From Palsa-504 sp963844625 (GTDB lineage Bacteria > Actinomycetota > Actinomycetes > Streptosporangiales > Streptosporangiaceae), in the NCBI GenBank assembly GCA_963844625.1, contig CAWJPF010000019.1:62001-126000 (forward strand): 64,000 nt of DNA. The letters are read 5' to 3'. Under the pieces are notes generated by a model. The model was not told where the DNA came from, ran no database searches, and saw only the letters and a list, made by a program, of their open reading frames with translations. The translations under genes were made by a program, and so were the position numbers. This document shows positions 17,056 to 25,205 of the stretch, piece after piece. The first letter of the stretch is position 1, and each line of letters starts with the position of its first letter.

Positions 17056-17916
17056 ATGTGCCGGTTGTTCGGGTTGACCGCGGGCACGGCCCGTATCCAG
17101 GCGACGTTCTGGCTCCTTGATGCACCCGATTCGCTCGAGGTCCAGAGCCATCGCAACGCCGACGGCAGCGGGATCGGATACTTCGGGGCCGCGGGCGAAC
17201 CCGTGCTCCACAAGCAGCCAGAACCCGCGTTCAGCGACCAGGCGTTCACCCGCGCGGCCAAGCAGGCGGAGTCCTCGGCTTTTGTCGCGCACGTCCGCTG
17301 GGCGAGCACGGGCGGGCGTTCGGTGGCGAACACGCACCCGTTCGCCATGGAGGACCGGATCATGGCGCACAACGGCGGGCTCGGTGACCTGCCGCGGCTG
17401 GAAGAACAGCTCGGCGACTACGGCCGCCTGGTACTCGGTGACACCGACTCCGAACGGTACTTCGCGCTGATCACCCAGCAGATCGACGCCCACGGCGGAG
17501 ACGTCGGGGCCGGGATCGCCGCGGCGGCGGGCTGGATCGCCGAGAATCTGCCGGTCTCGTCCCTGAACGCCGTCGTCGCGGCTCCCGGTGAGCTGTGGGC
17601 GCTGCGCTATCCGGGTGCGCACGCGCTGCACGTGCTGGAGCGGCCGGCTGATTCCGCGGCGGGGCGCGGTTCGCCGGCCGAGGGCCTGCACCTCCGGAGC
17701 GCCACGTCGTCTTTTCACGTACCGGCGCTGGCCGAGGCCGCGTCCGTCGTGGTCGCGTCGGAGGAGCTCGACGGCGAGACGGGGTGGCGGATGCTCGCGC
17801 CGGGTGAGCTCGTGCACGTCCGGCCGGATCTCAGCGTGCACTCCGAGATAGTGATTACGCGGCCGCCTGCGCACCTGGTCCCGCTGCCGGCCGGCAATCC
17901 GAACATCGATACCTGA
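17056..17916 (+). CDS. Class II glutamine amidotransferase (EgtC-like)
   Basis: A 286-residue Ntn-type amidotransferase. Cys2 directly follows the initiator Met (MCRLFGLTAG) and becomes the catalytic N-terminal nucleophile. Other family positions are visible: NADGSGIGYF, HVRWAST near residue 78, NTHPFA and the oxyanion-region AHNGGL. It resembles the GATase type 4/EgtC group, which hydrolyses gamma-glutamyl amides. No ergothioneine genes are nearby, so the substrate is open. ATG preceded by GAGGAG. Confidence 0.85.
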   Translation: MCRLFGLTAGTARIQATFWLLDAPDSLEVQSHRNADGSGIGYFGAAGEPVLHKQPEPAFSDQAFTRAAKQAESSAFVAHVRWASTGGRSVANTHPFAMEDRIMAHNGGLGDLPRLEEQLGDYGRLVLGDTDSERYFALITQQIDAHGGDVGAGIAAAAGWIAENLPVSSLNAVVAAPGELWALRYPGAHALHVLERPADSAAGRGSPAEGLHLRSATSSFHVPALAEAASVVVASEELDGETGWRMLAPGELVHVRPDLSVHSEIVITRPPAHLVPLPAGNPNIDT

Positions 17917-18006
17917 ATCGCTGCGCCGCCGCGGCGTACCCGACGACGTCGGGAGAGGCGAAAGGGGCGCTTGGTACGAATGCGGCGCCAGGAGAGGTGA
18001 GGTGAG

Positions 18007-18029
18007 CTTCGATCGGACCGCGCTTCGAT
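18007..18029 (+). repeat. Direct repeat of CTTCGAT displacing the start codon
   Basis: CTTCGAT occurs at 18007-18013 and again at 18023-18029. The 16-nt period is not a multiple of three and separates the well-positioned GTG at 18002 from the body of the dehydrogenase frame. Collapse of one repeat would restore a perfect family N-terminus. Confidence 0.7.
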
Positions 18030-18035
18030 GTTGTC

Positions 18036-19421
18036 GTGATCGGGGGCGGCGTGCTCGGGACCGCGGTGGCGGCCCGGCTGTCCTCGACCACGGCTTCCGT
18101 CTGCTTGCTGGAGGCCGAAACGGATGTCTGCGAGGGAGCCAGCAAGGGCAACGCCGGCATCGCGGTCTCCTACTACGGACCGCCGGGCACGCCCGAAACC
18201 GAGCTGATCAACCGCAGCTACCCGGGGTGGGAAGCGCTGTGCCAGCGGCTGGACGTGCCTTACCGCCGGATCGGCGCGGTCATGGTGGCGCTGGACGACG
18301 CGGAGGCCCAGCAGCTCGAGGCCACCGCGGCGGAGATGCGCGAGGCCGGAGTGCGCGGGCAGCTGCTTGACCGGGGGCAGGTTCGACGGGTCGAGCCGCT
18401 GGTCACCGATTCGTGTCTGGCTGGGCTGCACATGCCGGACGAAGGGGTGATCGACCCGATGGCGCTGACGGTGGCCTATGCCAATCTGGCCGTCACGAAT
18501 GGCGCCGCGGTACGGCTCGGCGCGTCGGTGACCGCGATCCGCTATGACGACGACGGCTCCAGCCGGGTGGACTTCACCGGCGGCTCAGTCCAGGCCCGGT
18601 TCATCGTGAACGCCGCCGGGGTCGCCGCCGGGGCGGTCAGCGCGATGGCCGGAGGCGAGCAGTTGCGGTGCTGGCCGCGCCAGGGTCAGTTCGCCGTGCT
18701 TGACCGGGTCATGGCTCAGCGGCTGGGGCACATCGTCTTCTGCACGCCTTCGGCGACCACCAAGGGGATCAACGTCGTCCCCACCACGCACGGGTCGGCC
18801 TTGCTCGGACCCACCGCCGCCGACATCGAGGACCCCGACGACAAGGCGACCGATCCGGATACCATCGCGGCGCTGATCGAAAGTGCGGCCAGGCTCGTTC
18901 CGGTCATTTCGCCGGACTTCGTCATCAAGACCTTCGCCGCCAACCGGCCGGCCAGCGACGAGCCGTACCGGCTGCGGCTCGATCGGCAGGTTGACCACCT
19001 CCTGCACTGCACCAACCGGTCCGCTGGGGTCAGCATCTCCCCCGCCGCGGCGGAAATGATGCTCTCCCTGCTGCGGCAGTCCGGCCTAGACGCGGAGGAA
19101 CGTCCGGACGCGGCGCGCGTGCTGCCACGTCAGGTACGGCTGCGGACCGAGCCGGAACCGCAGCGGCTCATCGAGCAGGACCCGCTCTACGGCCAGGTGG
19201 TCTGCGCGTGCGAGCACGTCAGCGCGGCCGAGATCAGCCATGCGCTGGACATGCCTGTTCCCGCCACGTCGGTCGACGGCGTGCGAAAACGCACCGGCGC
19301 CAGCTACGGCCGCTGCCAGGGTGCCCTGTGCACGGCGGACATCGCGCTCATCACCGCCCGGCATACCGGCACCGAGCCCGCAGGTGTCCGGCAGACCGCC
19401 AAGGGAACGTTCGGGTCATGA
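18036..19421 (+). CDS. GlpA-like FAD-dependent dehydrogenase with C-terminal [2Fe-2S] BFD-like domain
   Basis: A DAO-type flavoprotein with the FAD motif VIGGGVLG at the N-terminus, substrate-domain segments AGIAVSYYGPPGTPE and INVVPTTHGSALLGPTA, and a C-terminal BFD-like domain with Cys pairs CACEH and GRCQGALC. This is the architecture of the large subunit of anaerobic glycerol-3-phosphate dehydrogenase and related polyol-phosphate dehydrogenases. The start is disturbed: a good AGGAG and GTG at 18002 read into SFD but then leave the frame. Removing 16 bases between two copies of CTTCGAT would give the canonical MSFDVVVIGGG. The present frame can only start at the internal GTG 18036. The protein may therefore be made poorly. 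First gene of a five-gene operon. Confidence 0.8.
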   Translation: MIGGGVLGTAVAARLSSTTASVCLLEAETDVCEGASKGNAGIAVSYYGPPGTPETELINRSYPGWEALCQRLDVPYRRIGAVMVALDDAEAQQLEATAAEMREAGVRGQLLDRGQVRRVEPLVTDSCLAGLHMPDEGVIDPMALTVAYANLAVTNGAAVRLGASVTAIRYDDDGSSRVDFTGGSVQARFIVNAAGVAAGAVSAMAGGEQLRCWPRQGQFAVLDRVMAQRLGHIVFCTPSATTKGINVVPTTHGSALLGPTAADIEDPDDKATDPDTIAALIESAARLVPVISPDFVIKTFAANRPASDEPYRLRLDRQVDHLLHCTNRSAGVSISPAAAEMMLSLLRQSGLDAEERPDAARVLPRQVRLRTEPEPQRLIEQDPLYGQVVCACEHVSAAEISHALDMPVPATSVDGVRKRTGASYGRCQGALCTADIALITARHTGTEPAGVRQTAKGTFGS

Positions 19422-20995
19422 CGACGTTGCCCTTCCTGGTTGTCGGCGCGGGGCCGAGCGGGCTGGGTTTCGCGACCGAACTCGCCCACCACGGACCCGT
19501 GGTCCTGCTCGACCGCGATCCGGTTACCGGCAGGGGCCAGGCCGACGTGCAGCGGCTGGGCGTCGAGCTACGGCTGGGCGAGTCCGCCCTACGCTGGGAG
19601 ACGCTGAGCGGGGAGACGCTGAGCGGGGAGAACGGCCTCCTCATAGTGGCCGGGCCCGGGCGTATCGAACCAATCGCAGGACGCCACCTGATCTTCGCCG
19701 GCGGCCTGCGGCCGGCCACGGCCGCCGACCTCAACATTACTGGCGACCGTCCGGCCGGTGTCATGGCCGGCCCGGTGGCCGAGCGCCTGCTCCAGGCGGG
19801 CGTCAGGCTCGGGGAGACCGTGGTCGTCCTGGGCGACGGTCCGTGGGCTCGCGCGGTGGCCGAGCGGGCCCGCGCCCTGGGCACGCGAGTCGTGGCCGTG
19901 ACCGATAACGGAGACTGGGGTGACGAGCGGTTCGGCTGGCCCGGCCGGCTGAGCGTGATCGGCCGGGCCCGGGTCACGCACTTGCGGCTGCACACAGCGC
20001 GGACGCGGATCGATGTTCGGTGTGACGCGGTCGTGCTCGCGGCGAATCCGCGCCCTAACCGCAACATCGCGGGAGCGCTCACCGAAGGAGCCCCGGCGGT
20101 GACCTTCCACCAGCCGCTGCGGCCGTACGGCGCCGCTCAGCGGTACGAGCTGGCGATGCGGGCAGCCCGGGCGTGGCTAGCCGCCAACGGACTGGCCGCC
20201 AACGGACCGGCCACCAACGGACCGGCCACCAACGGACCCGGCCGCCGAGGGACCGGCCGCCAATGGAAAGGAACGAAGACGATGTCACTGAAGTGGCAGG
20301 AAGCCCGCGAGAAGGTCATTACGTACGCCCTGAAACTTCAGGCGGAGCGGCTGGTCTACTCGACCGCGGGCAACATCAGCTTGCGTATCCCGGCCGAGCC
20401 GGGGCTGCTGGCCTGCACGCCGGCGTCCACCCAGTACGACCTGCTTGAGCCGGCGGACATCGCCATCGTCACCCTCGACGGCGACCAGGTGGACGGGCGG
20501 AAGGCACCGACCTCGGAACTGCGGATGCACACGATGTTCTGCAAGTACCGGCCCGAGATCGGCGCCATCGTGCACACGCACGGCAAGGCCGTCATGACGT
20601 TCGCCAACCTGGGCTGGACCCTGCCTCCGATCCTGACCGGGCTGTGCGAGGCAACCGGCGGTGCCGTACTCACCTCGCCGTACTCGCAGCCGGAGACGGA
20701 CCAGATGTACACCTACACCGCGCCGGCGCTGCGGGACCGGGGCGCGACGTTCCTGCGCTACCACGGGCTGCTGGCCATCGGAGCCGACCTGGAGCACGCG
20801 TTCCACACCGCGGCGGTCGTCGAGGGGGCCTGCGAGGTCTATCTAGCCGCGCGGCAGTTCGGCGAGGTGGCGGAGTTGCCTGCGGCGCAGGCGGAATGGA
20901 TCGGCTCGTACTGGCGGGCGCAGTTCCCCGGTGCGCCCGGGCCGCGGCCGGCCCCTGATCCGCTGCCCGGGCCTGAGGTCGAGCCGATCGCGTGA
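19418..20995 (+). CDS. FAD/NAD(P)-binding oxidoreductase fused in frame to class II aldolase
   Basis: The ATG at 19418 overlaps the previous stop (ATGA). Residues 1-260 form a pyridine-nucleotide-disulfide-type oxidoreductase: FAD motif VVGAGPSGLG, then VVVLGDGPWARAVAERA for the second dinucleotide. It resembles the small partner of GlpA/HcnC-like dehydrogenases. After a repetitive linker (residues about 254-285) a complete class II aldolase/adducin domain follows from MSLKWQEAREKV at 20282, with zinc ligands in VHTHGKAV and YHGLL. Its own ATG has AAAGGAA eight bases upstream, so a separate aldolase could also be initiated there. No stop separates the two domains. The predicted reactions are alcohol oxidation with the GlpA-like partner and retro-aldol cleavage of a sugar phosphate. 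Confidence 0.75.
   Translation: MTTLPFLVVGAGPSGLGFATELAHHGPVVLLDRDPVTGRGQADVQRLGVELRLGESALRWETLSGETLSGENGLLIVAGPGRIEPIAGRHLIFAGGLRPATAADLNITGDRPAGVMAGPVAERLLQAGVRLGETVVVLGDGPWARAVAERARALGTRVVAVTDNGDWGDERFGWPGRLSVIGRARVTHLRLHTARTRIDVRCDAVVLAANPRPNRNIAGALTEGAPAVTFHQPLRPYGAAQRYELAMRAARAWLAANGLAANGPATNGPATNGPGRRGTGRQWKGTKTMSLKWQEAREKVITYALKLQAERLVYSTAGNISLRIPAEPGLLACTPASTQYDLLEPADIAIVTLDGDQVDGRKAPTSELRMHTMFCKYRPEIGAIVHTHGKAVMTFANLGWTLPPILTGLCEATGGAVLTSPYSQPETDQMYTYTAPALRDRGATFLRYHGLLAIGADLEHAFHTAAVVEGACEVYLAARQFGEVAELPAAQAEWIGSYWRAQFPGAPGPRPAPDPLPGPEVEPIA
19598..19627 (+). repeat. 15-nt tandem duplication
   Basis: GAGACGCTGAGCGGG occurs twice head to tail without mismatch, adding five residues (ETLSG) to the oxidoreductase domain. 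Probably a recent duplication, as one copy is what related proteins would need. Confidence 0.85.
20176..20235 (+). repeat. 15-nt tandem repeat in the oxidoreductase-aldolase linker
   Basis: Four copies of an ACCGGCCACCAACGG-like unit encode a repeating A/T-N-G-P/L-A linker. It lies exactly between the two domains and has no stop codon in frame. Its expansion may have created the fusion. Confidence 0.85.
20267..20284 (+). promoter_or_regulatory. Internal ribosome-binding site and start for the aldolase domain
   Basis: AAAGGAA at 20267-20273 precedes ATG at 20282 by 8 nt, at the exact N-terminus expected for a free class II aldolase. It indicates that the aldolase was, and may still be, translated as an independent protein of 237 residues. 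Confidence 0.55.
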
Positions 20996-21013
20996 GTCGA
21001 GCCGATCGCGTGA
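20978..21013 (+). repeat. 18-bp tandem duplication across the aldolase stop and kinase start
   Basis: GTCGAGCCGATCGCGTGA is present twice in direct succession. Each copy ends in GTGA, so there are two in-frame GTG starts for the kinase (20992 and 21010). Only the first overlaps the aldolase stop. Confidence 0.9.
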
Positions 21014-22503
21014 CCGGGACCGGGTACGTCGTCGGGGCGGACGTCGGGACGTCGGCCCTCAAGGCGGTCCTGGTGCACGCCGAACGCGGCGTGGTGGCGG
21101 TGGCCGAGCACGCCTATCCGATGGACCGGCCGGAGCCGGGGTGGGCGCAGAACGATCCCGGGGACTGGTACCGCGCGCTGGCCCGGGCCGTGCCCGAGGT
21201 GCTGGCCGCGGCGGATGTGCCGGCCAGCCAGGTGCGGGCGCTGTGCGTGGTCGGCCAGCGGGACATTGCCGTGCTGATGGACGAGGACGGAACGGTCCTG
21301 ACGCCCTGCATTCACTGGACGGACCGGCGTGATCCGGAGGAAACGCGCCGGCTTTACGACGACCTGGGCCGCTCGCGGCTGATCGACCGCAGCGGGACGC
21401 TGCCTATTCCGGGACTGATGCTGCCCAACCTGGCGTGGACCAAGCGGCATCTACCCGAGGTGTGGCGCCGGGTGCGGTTCGCCCTGCCGCCCAAGGACTA
21501 TCTCGCCTACCGGGTCACCGGCGACGTCGGGACCGATCCGACCGGCCCGACGCGCAGCATGCTCAACGACTGGCGGCGCCAGGACTGGAGTTCGCCCACG
21601 TGCGAAGAGGCGGGTATCCCGCGGGAGATCCTGCCCGACGTCAAGTACCAGCCGTGGGAGCCGCGCGGAGTACTCGGAACGGCCGCTCATGATCTCGGTC
21701 TGGTGCCCGGGACGACCCTGGTCGCGGGGGGCGGCGACGACCCGGCGGCGGCACTCGGCTCCGGTGTGGTCAACCCCGGAGATGTCAGCATCGGCACCGG
21801 GTCGTCGATGAGCTGGCGGGTGGTCGGGGCCGAGCCGCGGCCCGACCCCACCGGGCTGATCGGGCTGATGCCGCACGTGATTCCCGGCCGGTACCTGCAC
21901 GAGATGGTGGTCACCGGGACGGGTACGACCCTGCGCTGGTTCCGCGGTACCTTCGGCGAAGGGATGAGCTACGAGCAGCTCATCGCCGAATGCGCCCCGG
22001 TCAGCCGGGGCAGCGAGGGCCTGCTGTGCTTCCCGTACCTCGAGGGGGCGACCGTGCCGCGGCAGGACGACGCGGCCCGGGCGGTGTACTACGGCATCGC
22101 GGGGCACCACCAGCGGGCCCACTTCGTCCGGTCGACGCTGGAAGGGACCGCCTACCAGTACCCCGCGCTGCTTGAGGTCGTACGGAGCCGGGGACACCAG
22201 CCCGGCTCGCTGACGATCTCGGACGGCGAAGCGCGCAATCGGCTGTGGAACCAGATCAAGGCCGACGTGACGGGCCAGACCATCACGCCGGCGGTACGCG
22301 CCGAGGCCCCGTCGATCGGAGCGGCCATCCTGGCCGGGCTGGGCACCGGGCTGTTCGGCTCGGTGGCCGGCGCACTCGCGGCGGTGCTGGAACTGGCGCC
22401 GCCGGTCCGGCCCGATCCCGCGGCTACGGCGCAGTACACCGCGCTGCGCAGCCACTGGGAGCGGGTCCGCGGCCAGGTATTTCCCGCATTGAAAGCCAAC
22501 TGA
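20992..22503 (+). CDS. FGGY-family carbohydrate kinase
   Basis: A 503-residue sugar kinase. The N-terminal FGGY domain shows the phosphate loop DVGTSALKAVLV and CVVGQRDIAVLMD; the C-terminal domain shows GGGDDPAAALGSG, GTGSSMSWRV and SDGEARNRLWNQIKADV, which correspond to the adenosine-binding part of xylulokinase/fuculokinase relatives. Substrate specificity cannot be read. The start is either the GTG overlapping the aldolase stop or the duplicated GTG at 21010. With the aldolase it would complete a ketose 1-phosphate route to dihydroxyacetone phosphate plus an aldehyde (inference). Overlaps the next gene (TGATG). Confidence 0.87.
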   Translation: MSRADRVTGTGYVVGADVGTSALKAVLVHAERGVVAVAEHAYPMDRPEPGWAQNDPGDWYRALARAVPEVLAAADVPASQVRALCVVGQRDIAVLMDEDGTVLTPCIHWTDRRDPEETRRLYDDLGRSRLIDRSGTLPIPGLMLPNLAWTKRHLPEVWRRVRFALPPKDYLAYRVTGDVGTDPTGPTRSMLNDWRRQDWSSPTCEEAGIPREILPDVKYQPWEPRGVLGTAAHDLGLVPGTTLVAGGGDDPAAALGSGVVNPGDVSIGTGSSMSWRVVGAEPRPDPTGLIGLMPHVIPGRYLHEMVVTGTGTTLRWFRGTFGEGMSYEQLIAECAPVSRGSEGLLCFPYLEGATVPRQDDAARAVYYGIAGHHQRAHFVRSTLEGTAYQYPALLEVVRSRGHQPGSLTISDGEARNRLWNQIKADVTGQTITPAVRAEAPSIGAAILAGLGTGLFGSVAGALAAVLELAPPVRPDPAATAQYTALRSHWERVRGQVFPALKAN

Positions 22504-23456
22504 TGGGCCAGCTGACCGGGATCATGGCCCCCGCAGCTATGCCGCCGCAGCTGCTCGGGCGTTTCGCGGCCCAAGCCGAGCAGGCCGGGTTCGACGAGCT
22601 GTGGCTCGCGGAGGACTGCTTCCTCAGCGGGGGCATCGCGCAGGCCGCCGTCGCCCTGGCCACGACCACCAGGATCGGGGTCGGAGTCGGAATCATGCCG
22701 GCCGCGGCCCGCAACGTCGCCTTCGCGGCGCTCGAGGTGTCCTTCCTGGCCTGCGCCTTCCCGGGACGGCTCATGATCGGCGTCGGCCACGGCATGACCG
22801 GCTGGCTGCGGCAGGCCGGCGCGTGGCCGTCCAGCCCGCTGACACTGCTGGCGGAATACCTGGACGCGCTGCGGGCCCTGCTGGCCGGGCAGACGCTTAC
22901 CGTGCACGGCCGGTACGTCACGCTCACCGATGTTCAGCTGGCCCATGTCCCGCCGATCGCGCCCCCGGTGCTGGCGGGCGTCCGCGGCCCGAAATCGCTG
23001 GCCCTGTCCGGCCGGCACGCCGACGGGACCATCCTCGCCGAGCCGGTTACCCCGGCCTACCTGGAGTTCGCCCGGTCCCATATCGGCAGTGCAGGTGCGG
23101 GTGAACATCAGATTGTGGCCTACAACATCGCGGCCGTCGATGACGATCAGCGGCGCGCCCGGGAACGGGTCCGCGCGGCGCTGTGGTGGGCGGGCGAGCC
23201 ACCCTGGCAGCCAGAGATCGCGCCGCTGCCGTTCGCCGCCGACCTCACCTCGATGCGGCAGGCGGCCGGTTCGGCCGCCGAATTCACCCGCCGGCTGCCC
23301 GGCGCATGGATCGACCAGCTCGCCCTGGTCGGTCCGCCGGCTACCGTCCGCGCGCGGCTCGCCGAACTGGCGGCCGCCGGCGCCGGACATGTCGTCATGT
23401 GCCCGGTCGGCGACGATCCAATCGAGGAGCTCAGCCGGCTGGCCCGGGTACTGTGA
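22503..23456 (+). CDS. LLM-class flavin-dependent oxidoreductase
   Basis: A 317-residue luciferase-like monooxygenase-family protein starting at the ATG that overlaps the kinase stop. Family features are FDELWLAEDCFLSGGI near residue 35, ATTTRIGVGVGIMP near 58 and VLAGVRGPKSLALSGRHADG near 160. Such proteins use FMN or F420; actinomycete members are often F420-dependent dehydrogenases or reductases. As the last gene of the operon it might oxidise the aldehyde released by the aldolase, which is speculation. It is followed by a tRNA gene pair on the opposite strand. Confidence 0.82.
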   Translation: MGQLTGIMAPAAMPPQLLGRFAAQAEQAGFDELWLAEDCFLSGGIAQAAVALATTTRIGVGVGIMPAAARNVAFAALEVSFLACAFPGRLMIGVGHGMTGWLRQAGAWPSSPLTLLAEYLDALRALLAGQTLTVHGRYVTLTDVQLAHVPPIAPPVLAGVRGPKSLALSGRHADGTILAEPVTPAYLEFARSHIGSAGAGEHQIVAYNIAAVDDDQRRARERVRAALWWAGEPPWQPEIAPLPFAADLTSMRQAAGSAAEFTRRLPGAWIDQLALVGPPATVRARLAELAAAGAGHVVMCPVGDDPIEELSRLARVL

Positions 23457-23525
23457 CCCGCGCCGGCGCCGGGCCCTGAGCCAAGTCAAATGACGGCGGG
23501 CTGGCCAGCGATGAGCAAGATGACT

Positions 23526-23558
23526 GAGGCCTGACCGCCGCAGTGGCGATCAGGCCTC
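23526..23558. terminator. Bidirectional terminator candidate between LLM gene and tRNA-Glu
   Basis: GAGGCCTGA (23526-23534) pairs perfectly with TCAGGCCTC (23550-23558), 15-nt loop. On the minus strand it lies 20 nt beyond the 3' end of tRNA-Glu; on the plus strand it follows the LLM gene. Confidence 0.6.
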
Positions 23559-23577
23559 TTGCCTGCTACTGCTGAAG

Positions 23578-23650
23578 TAGCCCCGACCGGATTCGAACCG
23601 GCGTTACCGCCTTGAGAGGGCGACGTCCTAGGCCTCTAGACGACGGGGCC
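23578..23650 (-). tRNA. tRNA-Glu (CTC)
   Basis: The minus strand gives GGCCCCG ... CGGGGCT acceptor pairing, a T-loop GGTTCGAATCC, and the anticodon arm TCGCC-CTCTCAA-GGCGG, i.e. anticodon CTC. The length is 73 nt. CCA is not encoded. Confidence 0.93.
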
Positions 23651-23772
23651 GTGCGTGTGCACCGACAGGAACACTACCGCCTCGCCAGCGGTGTCGCCAA
23701 CCGGTGTCATGAAGACTGGAATGAACAAGCGCGGACGTGAACCACGTCCGCGCTGTCAACCCAGCTTGCTTG

Positions 23773-23844
23773 CTGGGGTACCAGGACTCGAACCTAGACT
23801 AACAGGGCCAGAACCTGTCGGGCTGCCAATTACCCCATACCCCA
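23773..23844 (-). tRNA. tRNA-Gln (CTG)
   Basis: The minus strand starts TGGGGTATGGGGTAATTGG and ends with TACCCCA plus discriminator G. The T-arm contains GGTTCGAGTCC and the anticodon arm ACAGG-TTCTGGC-CCTGT gives anticodon CTG. The 72-nt length is normal. It lies about 120 nt upstream of tRNA-Glu on the same strand, so the two are probably co-transcribed. Confidence 0.92.
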
Positions 23845-24000
23845 CTGGCATCGAGCCTCGCGGCTCGGTGCGCCCACGCAGTCTAGCGGACTCCGGGCGC
23901 GTGGGCGAACGCGAAACCCCTTACCTGAGATCGATTTCGGTGCGGCCAGCCGAACGCAGCGCGGGCTGCGCGAGGAGCAGGGCCGCGAGCACGGCGGGTC

Positions 24001-25196
24001 TCAGGATCCCGCGGCGGGACCGGGGCTGGCCAGGAAGAGATGCGCCGACCCGGTGGCGCGGACCGGCCCGTCGGCGGCGGCCAGGAAGCACGACCCGCCC
24101 CGGCCGATCTCGGCCGTCCGGCCGGACTCGCTGCGCAGCGCCACGGAACCTTCGGTGCACAGCAGGATCCGCGGACCGGCGCCAGGGAGGGGCACCGCAG
24201 CACCGGCGAGATCGGCCACGTAGAGCCGGAACTCGGGCGCCGGGGTGCCGTACCAGATGATCCCGCCGGCGAGCGTCCTGGGGACAAGGACCGGCACCGC
24301 GACCGACGGGTCGAGGAGCTTCAGCAGCTCGGGCACGTCCAGGTGCTTGCCGGTGAGGCCGGCCCGGACCACGTTGTCGGAGTTGGCCAGCAGCTCGATC
24401 CCGGTACCGCGCAGGTAGGCGTGCAGCCCGCCGGCCGCCATGAACATCGCCTGGCCCGGCGCCAGCACCACGTACCGCATCAGCAGGGACGCGACCACGC
24501 CGATGTCCCCGGGATGATCGGTCGCCACGCGCACGGCCGCCGCGCAGGCGTCTCCGTAAGGCCCGCCACCCGGCGCGAGCCCGGCGCACGCGGTGACCAC
24601 GTCCGCCACGAGGGCCGGCTGGCGGCGGGCCAGTCGAGAATCGCTCCGAGCACGGCCGGGATGGCGCGGCTTGAGGTCTCCAGCTGGGCGGCCAGCGGCT
24701 TGAGCTGGTCTACCCCGAGGGCAGACAGGAAGGCCGCCGCGTCGGCGGGGGCACGCAGGCCGGCCAGCACCTCGAAGGGCGTCAGCGCGCAGAGCAGTTC
24801 GGGCTTGGGCCAGTCGTCGACGTAGTTCCTGGCCGGATCGCCCGGCGCCAGCCCGCGCTCGTTCTCGGCGGCAAAACCCGCCTGGGCCTGGGCGCGGGAC
24901 GGATGCACCTGGATCGAGAGCGCCTTATCGGCGGACAGCACCTTGAGCAGGAAGGGCAGCCGGGGCCCGAACCGGGCCACGCAGTCCGGCCCGAGCTCGG
25001 CGTCCGGATCGGCCGCGATGACGGCGTCCAGGGCGGCAGGCCCGTCTCGGTACACGACCGAAGGCGCCGACGGGTGGCTGCCCATCCACAGCTCCGCCTC
25101 CGGGCCGGGAGCGGGGACGGGACGGCCCTGCAGGTCCGCGATCGCGTGCCTGGAGCCCCACGCGTAAGGCCTTACTACCGGGCGGAGAACGTCCAT
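24001..25196 (-). pseudogene. manA: Class I mannose-6-phosphate isomerase interrupted by a frameshift
   Basis: Interconverts mannose 6-phosphate and fructose 6-phosphate, needed for GDP-mannose and cell-envelope glycans. Frame 1 (from ATG 25196) has MDVLRPVVRPYAWGSRHAIA, the zinc ligands in SIQVHPSRAQA and the KPELLCAL segment. Frame 2 (to 24001) continues with ALVADVVTACAGLAPG, then FMAAGGLHAYLRGTGIEL with the third metal His, and a beta-rich C-terminus. The frames switch at about 24622-24635 (region coding DWPAARRQPALV), needing a one- or two-base shift. Normal codon bias continues on both sides. Because manA is normally important, a sequencing or assembly error is as likely as a true lesion. 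Confidence 0.85.
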
Positions 25197-25205
25197 TCGC
25201 GCATG

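Noticed and set aside
19208..19417. N-terminal extension of the oxidoreductase-aldolase frame
   Set aside because: It lies inside the 3' end of the GlpA-like gene; the ATG at 19418 overlaps the stop and gives the canonical FAD-binding N-terminus.
23578..23844. tRNA pair as an integration site of a mobile element
   Set aside because: No integrase and no repeated 3' tRNA end were found nearby; flanking genes are ordinary.
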